Assembly (NCBI RefSeq): GCF_052089425.1
Contig: NZ_JBQCZW010000011.1
Coordinates: 3,710-67,709, forward strand
DNA length: 64,000 nucleotides
Source: Ancrocorticia sp052089425
Lineage (GTDB): Bacteria; Actinomycetota; Actinomycetes; Actinomycetales; Actinomycetaceae
Direction of reading: 5' to 3'
In this document: one piece after another, positions 33,126 through 42,522 of the stretch
Numbering within the stretch: position 1 is the first letter of the stretch
How the letters are laid out: every line of letters begins with the position of its first letter
Notes under the pieces: model-generated
What the model saw: only the letters and a program-made list of their open reading frames with translations
What the model was told of the DNA's origin: nothing
Database searches by the model: none
Translations under genes and position numbers: made by a program

Positions 33126-34718
33126 CTACTTCTCACATGTGAGGCCGTCTTGTGGGACGGTTCCAGCCAGAAGGTAGGCGTTCAAGGGATCGTTGATGCA
33201 TGAATCAGCGCGGCTGTAGGCCGTGTGGCCATCACCTTCCCACGTCACAAGAACAGAGTTGTCGAAATCTTCGTTCATCGCCTCGGACCAATGGTAAGGG
33301 GTTGCCGGATCGTATCTAGTTCCCACAACAACGATCATGTCTGATCCCTGTGCGGTCAATGCGTCCGGCTGCTCGGCCGGTTGGTAGGCCCAGTTGGCGC
33401 ACATGCTTTCGCCTTCGGTCATGTAGCTACCGAATACGGGGGCTTCATCCTTGATCTTCTCGGAGAGTTCCTCCCCATCCTTGCCTGATCCAGGCCCGTA
33501 ATCCGCACAGTTGATAGCCCAGTTGGCCTCTGTCCCGTTCGTTTCAAACGTGCCATCATCGTTGCGTTCGTTGCTCAGATCGTTGAACATCTGGAAGAGA
33601 TCGCCTGTTCCGTCATTGATCACTTCGTCGAAGGCCTGACTGAGCTGGGGCCAGAGCGCATCTTCGTACATCGGCATGATCATCCCGCCAAAAAGCTGGG
33701 ACTGGGTGAGCGGACGGTCGGGATCGCTGGTTGGAATAGGCTCTTTCAGAGAGGCCTCGAAAATATCATGAACCTGTTCGAGGCCCTCGTCAACTGTTCC
33801 ATCGAACGGGCACGTTGTCCCGCCAGCTAGGCAATCCTCCATGTAGCGTTCGTAGGCCACTTCGAACCCGAGCGTCTGGTCATAACTCATCTGCTCTAGG
33901 CCCAGAGTTGGATCAACCGCCCCATCGAGGATTAGCCGGCCAACGTTTTCTGGGAACAGATCTGCGTATTCTCCGCCGAGGAACGTGCCGTAGGAGAATC
34001 CCTTGTAGTAAAGCTTGGGATCGCCAACGAGGTGACGCATCACGTCAATGTCCTGAGCCGCATAAGGCGTGCCAACATACGCCAGCAGACCACCGGAGTT
34101 CTCGTCACACCCATCGGTGATGGTTTTCAGATCCTTTTCGTATTTCTCTTCCCACCCGTCCTCAGATTCGTCGTATGCCGCATCCAGAAGCTTGTCCAGC
34201 GTGGCATCATCAACGCAATCGATCGGCGTTGAATCCCCGACTCCGCGCGGATCAAAGCCAACGATGTCAAAGTTAGCTCGAATATTCTCGTCGAAATAGT
34301 ACTCGGCACTCTCCGCCACGCCCTTGCCGGAGCCGCCGGGACCACCCGGATTGACGAACAGGCTGCCAATCGGCGATTCGTCAGCCGGCCGCTTGAGCAT
34401 CGCAACAGTGATTGTCTCGCCGCCAGGATCGTCGTAATCGAGCGGCACCGTAATATCTGCGCACTCGAAAGAGTCACATTCTTCCCACGTCAGATCCTGA
34501 CCATAGAACTCCTCCAGACCAGACGGAATCTCCGGCATTGGAGCATCGATCGGGACTACGTCGCCAGAAGGCTCCCCCGATGGGGCGGGCGCAGTGGGCT
34601 CAGGTCCTGAAGTTTGTTGGGGCTCGGTGGGCAAGAGTGCGGAGGATTCAACTGCACATGCACTCAAGACCAGCGCGGAGGCAGAGAGGGTCGCAAACAT
34701 CAACTGTCGTGGCTTCAC
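33126..34718 (-). CDS. Secreted S33-family alpha/beta hydrolase lipoprotein (tripeptidyl aminopeptidase type)
   Basis: About 530 residues from GTG 34718; ATG 34700 is an alternative. A signal peptide ends in the lipobox VLSAC and is followed by a Pro/Thr/Glu linker, so the enzyme is probably tethered outside. The hydrolase core has the oxyanion region FVNPGGPGGSG, the nucleophile elbow GFSYGTFLG (Ser), VVGTRYDPATP (Asp) and GDGHTAYS (His). It is the TAP/SlpD-type peptidase layout that clips N-terminal tripeptides or releases proline-containing peptides. An acidic cap domain lies between. It stands alone between tRNA-Thr and holB. Confidence 0.9.
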   Translation of the reverse strand: MKPRQLMFATLSASALVLSACAVESSALLPTEPQQTSGPEPTAPAPSGEPSGDVVPIDAPMPEIPSGLEEFYGQDLTWEECDSFECADITVPLDYDDPGGETITVAMLKRPADESPIGSLFVNPGGPGGSGKGVAESAEYYFDENIRANFDIVGFDPRGVGDSTPIDCVDDATLDKLLDAAYDESEDGWEEKYEKDLKTITDGCDENSGGLLAYVGTPYAAQDIDVMRHLVGDPKLYYKGFSYGTFLGGEYADLFPENVGRLILDGAVDPTLGLEQMSYDQTLGFEVAYERYMEDCLAGGTTCPFDGTVDEGLEQVHDIFEASLKEPIPTSDPDRPLTQSQLFGGMIMPMYEDALWPQLSQAFDEVINDGTGDLFQMFNDLSNERNDDGTFETNGTEANWAINCADYGPGSGKDGEELSEKIKDEAPVFGSYMTEGESMCANWAYQPAEQPDALTAQGSDMIVVVGTRYDPATPYHWSEAMNEDFDNSVLVTWEGDGHTAYSRADSCINDPLNAYLLAGTVPQDGLTCEK

Positions 34719-34769
34719 CCCTACACCGTATAGGCAGGAGCCCGCACTGCGCACTTTCTCTCACAAACC

Positions 34770-34778
34770 TGTGGATAA
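34770..34778 (-). promoter_or_regulatory. Perfect DnaA box
   Basis: TTATCCACA on the minus strand, 52 bp upstream of the S33 hydrolase start, in the spacer after holB. One of three in the window, all in the same orientation relative to the gene they precede. Confidence 0.6.
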
Positions 34779-34836
34779 GAAATGCGCCGGGAAAACTGTG
34801 GACACGGCGAGCTACGACTGCCCGCGTCCTGAGCTT

Positions 34837-35997
34837 CTACGCTTGCGGGCGGAAGGCCAACATCATGGCTTCCACTGCCAGCAGAGGATCCACGTTGCCA
34901 GCGATCCGAGTACGCGCTTGAGAGATTGCATCCATACGCTCCACGGATTGCTCGGGCGTTGACGCACCGGCAAGTCCCTCAATCTCCCGCGCGAAATCTC
35001 CGTTCACTAGCGCAACATCCGCGCCTAACTGAACGGTCAGGACATCGCGGAACAGGGAGAGCATATCGATCATTGCGCGGTCCAACTCGTCGCGTTTGGC
35101 TCGCGTGGCACGCCTCTTGTGTTCTTCTTCCACCTCGCGGATTTGGGCGCGCACGGCAGGAGGAACCCGGGTACCTTCTTCGATGCCCAAAGATCTCTTG
35201 AGCTCAGCAATATCCTCGTCCTTGGACGTACCGCTCTTAGATTGGGCAACAGCAACCGCAACGTTCATGATCCGCTGAGCACCAATCACGGCATCGCCAG
35301 CTCCGCGCACAGATAGTGCCGCCTTCAACGTGTCTTTCCGCTGCCTGCCGGCTTCCGGGTCAAGCGCCAAGGCGCGCGCCCTGCCGATATGAGATTGCGC
35401 CGCGCGCGCCGCAACCTGAGCCATCTCCGGATCCACGTGATCGCGCCGCACCAGCAACTCCGCAACATCGTCGGGTGCGGGCACCACAAGATTAATATTG
35501 CGGCAACGCGAACGGATCGTTTGCATGACGTCCTCTGGCGAAGGCGTGCACAGAATCCAAATTGTTGTTGGAGGCGGCTCTTCGATGGCTTTGAGCAGCA
35601 CGTTTGTGGTGCGTTCGGCCATGCGGTCAGCATCCTCCACAATGATGACCCGCCACCGCCCAACGCCCGGCGCAACATAGGAACCACCAACGAGTCCCCT
35701 CGTCTGATCCACGGTGATGGTGACTCCCTGTGTGGACACGATGTCAACGTCAGGATGGTTTCCCGCGAGGACGCTTCGGCATCCGGAGCACTCGCCGCAT
35801 CCGGGAGTCGGTCCCGTGCATTCCAACGCAGCCGCGAGCGCACGCGCGGCATTCGAGCGCCCTGAGCCTGGAGGCCCCGTAAAGAGCCACGCCTGACTCA
35901 TGGACGAATTGCTGTCCGATCCTCGGGAAGCCACAGCTGCCCGTTCCAGCTGTTCACGCACCACGTCTTGCCCGGCAAGATCATCGAATACGCTCAC
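34837..35997 (-). CDS. holB: DNA polymerase III subunit delta'
   Basis: 386 residues. Clamp-loader AAA+ features: P-loop-like GPPGSGRS, a zinc module (CTGPTPGCGECSGC, about residues 61-74), NHPDVDIV, and the DADRMAERTTNVLLKAIEEPPP helix and Walker-B region followed by CRNINLVVP. The usual Walker Lys is replaced by Arg (GSGRS), as is common for the non-hydrolysing delta' subunit. It helps load the sliding clamp at the replication fork. GTG 35997 overlaps the tmk stop (GTGA), so it is translated from the topA-tmk-holB operon. Confidence 0.93.
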   Translation of the reverse strand: MSVFDDLAGQDVVREQLERAAVASRGSDSNSSMSQAWLFTGPPGSGRSNAARALAAALECTGPTPGCGECSGCRSVLAGNHPDVDIVSTQGVTITVDQTRGLVGGSYVAPGVGRWRVIIVEDADRMAERTTNVLLKAIEEPPPTTIWILCTPSPEDVMQTIRSRCRNINLVVPAPDDVAELLVRRDHVDPEMAQVAARAAQSHIGRARALALDPEAGRQRKDTLKAALSVRGAGDAVIGAQRIMNVAVAVAQSKSGTSKDEDIAELKRSLGIEEGTRVPPAVRAQIREVEEEHKRRATRAKRDELDRAMIDMLSLFRDVLTVQLGADVALVNGDFAREIEGLAGASTPEQSVERMDAISQARTRIAGNVDPLLAVEAMMLAFRPQA

Positions 35998-36692
35998 GCG
36001 CTCGCCTCACCACGAGGCCCGGCCCCACGGGACACATCGTCCCCGGCGCTGCTATCAACCGCCCCAGAAAGATCAGCAGCGATCGGGCCGTCCCCACCAA
36101 ACAAATCGGCAACAGCTCCCCAAACCGACGCCGTAACCGATGCCATGTCACCGCTAGCGTCCACCACGCGCCACCGCGCCGGTTCCGCCTCAGCCAGAGC
36201 AAGAAACTCGCGGCGCACAGCCTCGTGGAACTCACGGCCGGCAGCCTCGATACGATCCAGCGTGCCACCAACCCGAGCGCTTCCCACATCCACGGGCACA
36301 TCCAGCAAGATGGTGCGATCGGGCATCAACCCGCCGGTGGCCCACAGGCTGAGCTGGCGAACTTCATCCGGCCCAAGATCGCGCGCGACCCCCTGATAGG
36401 CCACCGACGAATCAAGGTACCGATCACCGATCACCACAGCACCGCGATCGAGCGCAGGCCGCACGAGCGTCGCAATATGATGGGCGCGATCAGCCGCGTA
36501 CAACAGCGCCTCCGCCTTGGCGGACACGTCACCGCCGTGCAGAATAAGCTCGCGGATCGAACGCCCGAGGTCTGTCCCGCCGGGTTCACGCGTGGTCACT
36601 ACCTCGTAGCCAGAACGGCGCAGATGCTCGGCCAGCCGCTGAAGATGGGTGCTCTTCCCGGCGCCGTCCCCACCCTCGAACGTGATGAACAT
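35994..36692 (-). CDS. tmk: Thymidylate kinase
   Basis: 232 residues. P-loop EGGDGAGKSTHLQRL starts at residue 6, TTREPGGTDLG follows, and the substrate helix is VIGDRYLDSSVAYQGVAR; a LID-type arginine stretch follows IEAAGREFHEAVRREF. It converts dTMP to dTDP. A C-terminal tail of about 20 residues is low-complexity. It starts directly after the topA stop and overlaps holB by four bases. Confidence 0.94.
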   Translation of the reverse strand: MFITFEGGDGAGKSTHLQRLAEHLRRSGYEVVTTREPGGTDLGRSIRELILHGGDVSAKAEALLYAADRAHHIATLVRPALDRGAVVIGDRYLDSSVAYQGVARDLGPDEVRQLSLWATGGLMPDRTILLDVPVDVGSARVGGTLDRIEAAGREFHEAVRREFLALAEAEPARWRVVDASGDMASVTASVWGAVADLFGGDGPIAADLSGAVDSSAGDDVSRGAGPRGEASA

Positions 36693-39449
36693 TTACTCGC
36701 TCGCCTTCGTACCTTTGGTGCCGGTCTTTTTGGCAGGAGTTTTCTTCGCCGGGGTTTTCTTTGCAGGAGCCTTCTTCGCGGGAGACTTCTTTTTTGACGA
36801 CGACGATTTCGCCGCCGCCTTACGCCTCGGCTTCTTGGCAGGCGCCGCGGCCCTACGATCGGCCAACAGTTCGTACGCTCGATCGTTGGAGATCATGTTC
36901 GGATCGTCATCGCGCTTCAGCGAGGCGTTGACGGTGCCGTCCGTGACATATGGGCCGAATCGTCCATCCTTGAGAACCACGGGCTTCTCGCTGACCGGGT
37001 CCACGCCGAGTTCCTTGAGCGGGGCCTTCTGAGTTGCTCCGCGCCGTTGCTTCGGCTGGGCGAAGAGCTCCTTGGCCTCGTCAAGCGTAATGGAGAAAAT
37101 CTGCTCCTCGTTCGTGAGCGAACGGGAATCAGATCCCTTCTTGAGATACGGGCCGTACCGCCCGTTCGTGGCGAGCACATCCTCATCATCAAGCTGGCCA
37201 ACGGTGCGCGGAAGCGAGAGCAGAGCGAGTGCTTGCTCCAACGTCACGGTTTCTGTGTCCATCGTGGAGAAAAGGGAGGCAGTCCGGGGCTTCGGCTTGC
37301 GTTTGGAGGGCCGGCCAGTGGGCGTCAGTGCTACCTCACCATCGGGAATCTCCTCGGTGATGTAGGGACCAAAACGGCCCACCTTGGCCAAAATAGTATG
37401 GTTCGTTTCTGGATCGATGCCCAGTTCACGGCCCTGTGATGATCCCTTCTCAAGGATCTCCTGTGCTTTGGCCACCGTCAGCTCATCAGGGGCAACCCCC
37501 TCAGGCACAGAAGCGCGGCGCAGTTCTTCGCCGTTGGGTCCAGTCTCCTGAAGGTAGGGTCCATACCGGCCAACGCGCAGCGTGATTCCCTCGCCCAGAT
37601 CGATCGAGTTGACCGCGCGAGCATCGATATCGCCGAGGCTCTCCACCTGACCTTCGAGTCCCGGGGTGGCGTTGTTTCCGCGCCAGAACCGCTCAAGGTA
37701 GGCCGGGCCAGACTCATCACCTGATGCAATGGAATCCAGCTCGTTTTCCATCTTTGCGGTGAAATCATAATCCACAAGGTGCGGAAGGTTTTCTTCCAAC
37801 AATCGGGTGACAGAGAACGCCACCCACGTGGGAACAAGCGCTTGGGAGCGGTGCTCCACATAGCCGCGGTCCGCAATAGTGGAAATGGTGGCCGCATAGG
37901 TGGATGGGCGCCCAATTCCCAGCTCTTCCATGGTCTTGACCAAAGAAGCCTCGGTGTAACGCGGAGGCGGCAGAGTTTCGTGGCCTTCGGCGGTTGCTTC
38001 GGAGACGTCCAGATTCTCGCCCTCCGCCAAGTCTGGAAGCCTCTTCTGGCTATCCTTGTCCGACCCGCCGTAGCGCTTGGCATCCTGTGATTCCTCGTAG
38101 GCTGCGAGGAATCCGGGGAAGGTAATCACGGTGCCCGAGGCGGAGAACTCCGCCGTATCAGCAGAAGCTGCACCCTTGACGGCAACCGCCATCTTGGCAG
38201 TGGCCGTTTTCCCCACAGCATCGGCCATCTGGCAAGCGATGGTGCGCTTCCAGATCAATTCGTAGAGCTTGAACTGCGCACCGTTCAGATCACCCCTGAC
38301 CTGACTCGGCGTGCGGAAATGATCTCCCGCTGGGCGGATGGCCTCGTGTGCCTCCTGAGCTCCCTTGGACTTCGTTGCGTAGTAGCGGGGCTTCTCCGTC
38401 AGGGAAGAAGTCCCGTAAAGTTCCTTGATTTGTGCACGTGCAGCAGCAACAGCCTGCTGGGACAGGTTGACCGAATCGGTACGCATGTAGGTGATATAGC
38501 CGTTTTCATACAGCCCCTGCGCGGTACGCATCGTGTCCCTAGCACTCATGCGCAGCTTGCGGGAGGCTTCCTGCTGCAACGTGGACGTGGTAAACGGCGG
38601 GGCCGGGCGGCGCTTGTATGGCTTGGTCTCAACGGAGGTGACCGTTGCCTTGTTCTGGGCCACCGCCAGCTCGAGTCCGTGCGCATCGGCCTCGTTCAGC
38701 CTGCGAACTCCGTCCTTGAGGGCCTTAGGCTTGAGTTCGCCGTGATCGTTGTAATCGCGGCCAGTGGCGATGCGCGAGCCATCAAGGCTGATGAGCTTGG
38801 CGGAAAACTCTTCGTTTTCCTTGTTCATCAGTGCGGTCACGTCCCAGTAGGAGGCCGCAACGAACGCCATGCGCTCGCGTTCGCGATCAACCACAAGACG
38901 GGTGGCTACCGATTGCACGCGGCCCGCGGACAGTCCTGGAGCAATCTTGCGCCAGAGCAGGGGAGAAACTTCGTAGCCAACCAAGCGATCGAGGATGCGG
39001 CGCGATTCCTGAGCGTCTACCAGCTGGTTGTCCAGTTCCCGAGGAGTGTTGAGCGCCCGCGAGATGGCCTCTGGTGTGATCTCGTGGAACACCATCCGCT
39101 TGACCGGAATCTTTGGCTTGAGGACTTCGTAGAGGTGCCACGCGATGGCTTCGCCCTCGCGATCCTCATCAGTTGCCAGCAGGAGTTCGTCCGCCTGCTT
39201 GAGCTTCTTCCGCAGTTCGGCAACCTTCTTCTTCTTGTCCGGTGCCACCACGTAATAGGGCTCGAAGCCGTTATCCACATCCACGGCGAAGCGGCCATAG
39301 GGTCCCTTCTTCATGTCAGCGGGCAGCTCTGACGGCTGCGGCAGATCGCGAATGTGGCCTACCGATGCCTCAACATCGTAATCGTTGCCTAGGTATCCGC
39401 TGATCGTCCGCCCTTTGGCCGGCGACTCGACAATGACGAGTTTGGTCAC
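36693..39449 (-). CDS. topA: DNA topoisomerase I
   Basis: 918 residues from GTG 39449, which has GAAGGAAG five bases upstream. The Toprim domain opens VIVESPAKGRTISGYLG and includes ATDEDREGEAIAWHL; the active-site Tyr is in ENGYITYMRTDS. The C-terminal third has four or more repeated strand-rich units (GRYGPYLQ, GRFGPYIT, GRYGPYLK, GRFGPYVT), typical of actinobacterial TopA, then a Lys/Ala tail of PAKKTPAKKT repeats that likely binds DNA nonspecifically. It relaxes negative supercoils and is the first gene of the operon with tmk and holB. The plus-strand copy of the T6-GAC motif at 36790-36805 falls in the tail and encodes the Ser/Lys run. Confidence 0.95.
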   Translation of the reverse strand: MTKLVIVESPAKGRTISGYLGNDYDVEASVGHIRDLPQPSELPADMKKGPYGRFAVDVDNGFEPYYVVAPDKKKKVAELRKKLKQADELLLATDEDREGEAIAWHLYEVLKPKIPVKRMVFHEITPEAISRALNTPRELDNQLVDAQESRRILDRLVGYEVSPLLWRKIAPGLSAGRVQSVATRLVVDRERERMAFVAASYWDVTALMNKENEEFSAKLISLDGSRIATGRDYNDHGELKPKALKDGVRRLNEADAHGLELAVAQNKATVTSVETKPYKRRPAPPFTTSTLQQEASRKLRMSARDTMRTAQGLYENGYITYMRTDSVNLSQQAVAAARAQIKELYGTSSLTEKPRYYATKSKGAQEAHEAIRPAGDHFRTPSQVRGDLNGAQFKLYELIWKRTIACQMADAVGKTATAKMAVAVKGAASADTAEFSASGTVITFPGFLAAYEESQDAKRYGGSDKDSQKRLPDLAEGENLDVSEATAEGHETLPPPRYTEASLVKTMEELGIGRPSTYAATISTIADRGYVEHRSQALVPTWVAFSVTRLLEENLPHLVDYDFTAKMENELDSIASGDESGPAYLERFWRGNNATPGLEGQVESLGDIDARAVNSIDLGEGITLRVGRYGPYLQETGPNGEELRRASVPEGVAPDELTVAKAQEILEKGSSQGRELGIDPETNHTILAKVGRFGPYITEEIPDGEVALTPTGRPSKRKPKPRTASLFSTMDTETVTLEQALALLSLPRTVGQLDDEDVLATNGRYGPYLKKGSDSRSLTNEEQIFSITLDEAKELFAQPKQRRGATQKAPLKELGVDPVSEKPVVLKDGRFGPYVTDGTVNASLKRDDDPNMISNDRAYELLADRRAAAPAKKPRRKAAAKSSSSKKKSPAKKAPAKKTPAKKTPAKKTGTKGTKASE

Positions 39450-39770
39450 GTTACTTCCTTCTGGCACGCAGTGCGTTTAGCTGCGGTTGCGTTCACAGTT
39501 TCGTTTGAGTTCTGCACAACCAAAAACAGCAAGCGAGTTCTGACATGATGTTTAAGGTTCTCTCGGGACTATAACACCGCCCACCAACATTTAGCGCGGC
39601 TGCATACCAATCTTAGCCATACGCTGACAGCCTGCCCAAAGGCCTGTGTCCTGTTTGCGAGTGCAACATGGTGTGGCCGCACACCCTGTACGGCCACACC
39701 ACCGGTGCTCTTCTGACACCCTTCTCATCGGCGCCTAGCTGACGCCACTGCCAGTGCCAGCATCTGCTGA
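39450..39770. other. Intergenic region, 321 bp
   Basis: Contains the topA promoter at its right end relative to the gene and a clean hairpin at 39670-39700 at the left, described separately. Between them I see nothing coding or repeated. Confidence 0.65.
39670..39700 (-). terminator. Hairpin between topA and the LPXTG gene
   Basis: GGTGTGGCCG (39670-39679) and CGGCCACACC (39691-39700) form a perfect 10-bp stem with an 11-base loop. It lies 70 bases downstream of the minus-strand surface-protein stop and is the likely end of that transcript. No U tract follows. Confidence 0.6.
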
Positions 39771-42176
39771 TTACCTCCTCCGTGTCACCAAGAAGGCAAT
39801 CGATCCGGCACAGATCAATCCGAGGGCGATCGGTAGAAGGATCTTCGCATCGAACCCCGTGTTCGGTAGCTCCGCAGGTGTGGAGGATTGCACAGGTGCC
39901 GAAGGGTGAACCGAGTCGGGAGCCGGAGGCACGGTAGCCGGCGGGGTCAGATCGGTTGACGTCGTCTCAGGAGACGGCGTGGATTCGGGTGGAGGCGTCT
40001 CTTCTGGAGGTGAAGTCGCCTCAGGGGGAGCCTCTTCCTTCGCCTCGAGAGTTTCCGATTCAGCGCCACATGCGCCAGCGGAAATGGTGTTTCCATCGCG
40101 ATCGTATGTGCGCTCAACGAATCCGTAGACCGCCGGTGCATCCGATGGAATCTGGAACTCTCCTGTCTGATATTCACCAGCCTCATTGCCGTGTTCGATC
40201 CGATCGGCCGTCCAAATGGCCTCCTCGCACACGGGTTCTTGCCCGATGGGCCACGTGTAGAGAGACACGTCCGTATAGGCGCCATCAGGGAAGATTCCTT
40301 CGAGGATCACCGTGTCACGAATAGTTCCGCCGGGAGCAAGTTCACCGCCGTCTACCACAGCTGCCTGCGTCCTCACGGCTCCGAACTCTGGACTCACCTG
40401 CTCGGTGGGCTCAATATCGGAGGTCTTGAGGGAGGCTACCCTCGAATCCCCGGCGAACTCAGAGACCACTTGGTATGTCCCAACCCCGAGGTCATGGTTG
40501 ATAGGAAACTCTCCTGACTCAATCGTGTATTCGCCGTTACCCGCTGGCGTTTCCACTGTCGCGATCGGCTCCATATCTTCCGTCACTCCCTCAACATGCT
40601 CGACCTGAGCAGGGATGAAGTACAACGTGTGCGAGATGGTTGTACCGTCCCCGTCCCACCCGTCGATGCCTCCGAAATCTCCGTGATCCTCAGGGAAACC
40701 CGTCACAGTAATGACATCGCGCACCCCAGCTTGCCCGTCTTGCCCAACATCAAGGGACGCCGCCGAAGCGATATTCGGCTGCCACTGGACAACACTGGTC
40801 TCGCTCGCCTCGAAGAACGGCGAGCTGAACTCCGTGAACTTCTCCCCCAGTTCACCCTGATCCTTGGGATCTATCCGCGCTTGGAAGAAGTAGAAGCCCT
40901 CCTCTGGAGCGGTGATGGACCCGTCAGTTTCGAGAGTTCCTTCCCCCGAAACATCCACGTCATAGGTTCCCAACAGTGATTCTGCGAACTCCTGACCGTC
41001 GGTCACCTGCGCACGCGGGGTAGAGAACGGCCCATACACATCTACTTTGGCGTGCACAGTGATCGGCTCTCCCGTGTCCTTAATGAAAGGCCACGAACCG
41101 CTCGCGCTGCTGACGGTCAGTACATCCACGAGCGGATCACCTTGCGCAATGACCTTGTCTTTCACTTCCGTGGCAATCGAAGGCTCGAACATGGGAGAGG
41201 TGGCTTGAGCGGTCGCTTTCGCCTGCACATCAGTCTTCTTGCCCAACACGATGAGATTTTGGGCCCGGCCCTTATCCGAGCTACCGGTTGAGATCCACGG
41301 GAGCGCGTGCGCCACTCCCTTGATCTTGAGTGTGGCCGTCACTTTGCCTTCGCCCGTCAGGAGAATATCCACTTTCTGGGTGGAGGCGGCGGTCTTCTCC
41401 TTGATTGACGTACTTCCATCAACGAAGGTTGCCGGGCCTGAAAGCGTCAGTTCAAAGGCGTGCCCCGGCACATTTGTGCCAGAGGCTGCAGTGAGCCCAA
41501 TACCCTTGATCACGCCCTTCCGGGAATCTTTGGGAACATCCAGCTTCACCGTTGCCTCGTAGGGGCCCGCATACTTCTTCGCCTTTTCATACAGCTCTGC
41601 GCTTCGCTTATCAGCAGGCTTGAGATACTTGGCGTTCTTTGCCTTGAACGTGCCGTCCCCCGCCTTCTGCCAGATGGATCCTGAATACACTCCACCAGCG
41701 CGCGCAAGTGCCGCCTCCGTTGCCGCGGCATCTAGGTTGCTGGGTGAGCCTGCCAGCGAGGCGATGTAGGCCATCTGCCCCAGCTCTTTCTTGCCCGTGA
41801 CCGTGCCCTTCTTGGCCTTTGCCCCCGAGGGAACATTGCCCTGCACCTTGAGGCTCTTCACCTGCTTGGGCGCATTCATTTTTCCGCTGCTGACCAACGA
41901 TGAGGCCAGAGAGTACACGCCACCATCAGCGGCGCACGTGTACTTCGTTCCCGCTTTATCTTGAACCACGCCAGAAAAGTTCTTCGTGCCGAAGGAGATT
42001 CCTTCGTTGAAGCTCCACCCTGGCGCAGCTTGAGGAATGAAGCCACCAGCTGGCACCGCCAGCTGGTGGGCAACAGGGGATTGCGCGGGAACATCACTGG
42101 CGTGCGCTGCTGGAGCCAGCAAGGCACTCACCGTCATGGCCGCCGCGACGAGAGACGCACATGTTGCTTTCACCAT
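39771..42176 (-). CDS. Sortase-anchored (LPXTG) surface protein
   Basis: 801 residues from ATG 42176, with AAAGGACGAG upstream. A signal peptide (about 27 residues, ending APAAHA) starts the chain. The mature part has an N-terminal unit with a Gly/Phe/Trp-rich opening, then strand-rich modules of about 100-150 residues, two sharing VGQDG...RDVITVTGFP and LAPGGTIRDTVILEG elements. A Pro/Glu/Thr wall-spanning stretch (PPEETPPPESTPSPE) precedes LPNTG (about 770-774), a hydrophobic helix and the RRR tail. It is a cell-wall adhesin-like or stalk protein; the ligand is unknown. It is monocistronic with no sortase gene nearby. Confidence 0.9.
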   Translation of the reverse strand: MVKATCASLVAAAMTVSALLAPAAHASDVPAQSPVAHQLAVPAGGFIPQAAPGWSFNEGISFGTKNFSGVVQDKAGTKYTCAADGGVYSLASSLVSSGKMNAPKQVKSLKVQGNVPSGAKAKKGTVTGKKELGQMAYIASLAGSPSNLDAAATEAALARAGGVYSGSIWQKAGDGTFKAKNAKYLKPADKRSAELYEKAKKYAGPYEATVKLDVPKDSRKGVIKGIGLTAASGTNVPGHAFELTLSGPATFVDGSTSIKEKTAASTQKVDILLTGEGKVTATLKIKGVAHALPWISTGSSDKGRAQNLIVLGKKTDVQAKATAQATSPMFEPSIATEVKDKVIAQGDPLVDVLTVSSASGSWPFIKDTGEPITVHAKVDVYGPFSTPRAQVTDGQEFAESLLGTYDVDVSGEGTLETDGSITAPEEGFYFFQARIDPKDQGELGEKFTEFSSPFFEASETSVVQWQPNIASAASLDVGQDGQAGVRDVITVTGFPEDHGDFGGIDGWDGDGTTISHTLYFIPAQVEHVEGVTEDMEPIATVETPAGNGEYTIESGEFPINHDLGVGTYQVVSEFAGDSRVASLKTSDIEPTEQVSPEFGAVRTQAAVVDGGELAPGGTIRDTVILEGIFPDGAYTDVSLYTWPIGQEPVCEEAIWTADRIEHGNEAGEYQTGEFQIPSDAPAVYGFVERTYDRDGNTISAGACGAESETLEAKEEAPPEATSPPEETPPPESTPSPETTSTDLTPPATVPPAPDSVHPSAPVQSSTPAELPNTGFDAKILLPIALGLICAGSIAFLVTRRR

Positions 42177-42276
42177 CTCGTCCTTTCGGTCCAATATCGC
42201 TGGGCCAATGAGCAGCTCAGCTAGTCCTTGGACGTTATAAGAACGGTGAAAGCAGCCGCGGCGTCGAGGCCGCACC

Positions 42277-42285
42277 TGTGGATAA
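42277..42285 (-). promoter_or_regulatory. Perfect DnaA box
   Basis: TTATCCACA on the minus strand, 101 bp upstream of the LPXTG-protein start. See the grouped finding on DnaA boxes. Confidence 0.6.
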
Positions 42286-42336
42286 AGTGCGCACGAACCG
42301 GGTTTGGGGATACCGCGAGCGCGCGACTAGGTCCGT

Positions 42337-42416
42337 CGCCCCCGACCCGGCGCCACAGAAAATCTGATCGTTGAGTCCAAGTCCCAGCATCGCAGCCACG
42401 CCCCCGACCCGGCGCC
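42337..42416. repeat. 18-bp direct repeat upstream of the LPXTG gene
   Basis: CGCCCCCGACCCGGCGCC occurs at 42337-42354 and again exactly at 42399-42416, 62 bp start to start. Each is a GC-rich near-palindrome. They could be binding sites or remnants of a duplicated segment. Confidence 0.6.
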
Positions 42417-42466
42417 TCGGGGAATCTCAGCGAGAATCACACGTTGTGGGACGACGACGAGCCCTT

Positions 42467-42496
42467 CCGTACGTACATGACCTTCAGTACGTACGG
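42467..42496 (-). terminator. Hairpin downstream of nrdG
   Basis: CCGTACGTAC (42467-42476) and GTACGTACGG (42487-42496) form a perfect 10-bp stem with a 10-base loop, about 26 bases after the nrdG stop on the minus strand. It probably ends nrdD-nrdG transcription; no U tract follows. Confidence 0.65.
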
Positions 42497-42506
42497 GAGG
42501 ATCCGC

Positions 42507-42522
42507 CGTCGTCGTCAAAAAA
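42507..42522 (-). repeat. T6-(GAC)3G dispersed motif, copy 3
   Basis: TTTTTTGACGACGACG on the minus strand starts at the base after the nrdG stop codon (TAG) and continues GCGG. Exact copy of the 16-mer at four other sites. Confidence 0.85.

Noticed and set aside
39771..42176. Possible thioester or enzymatic domain in the LPXTG protein
   Set aside because: No CxxxQ thioester pattern or active-site motif was visible; only strand-rich modules can be supported.
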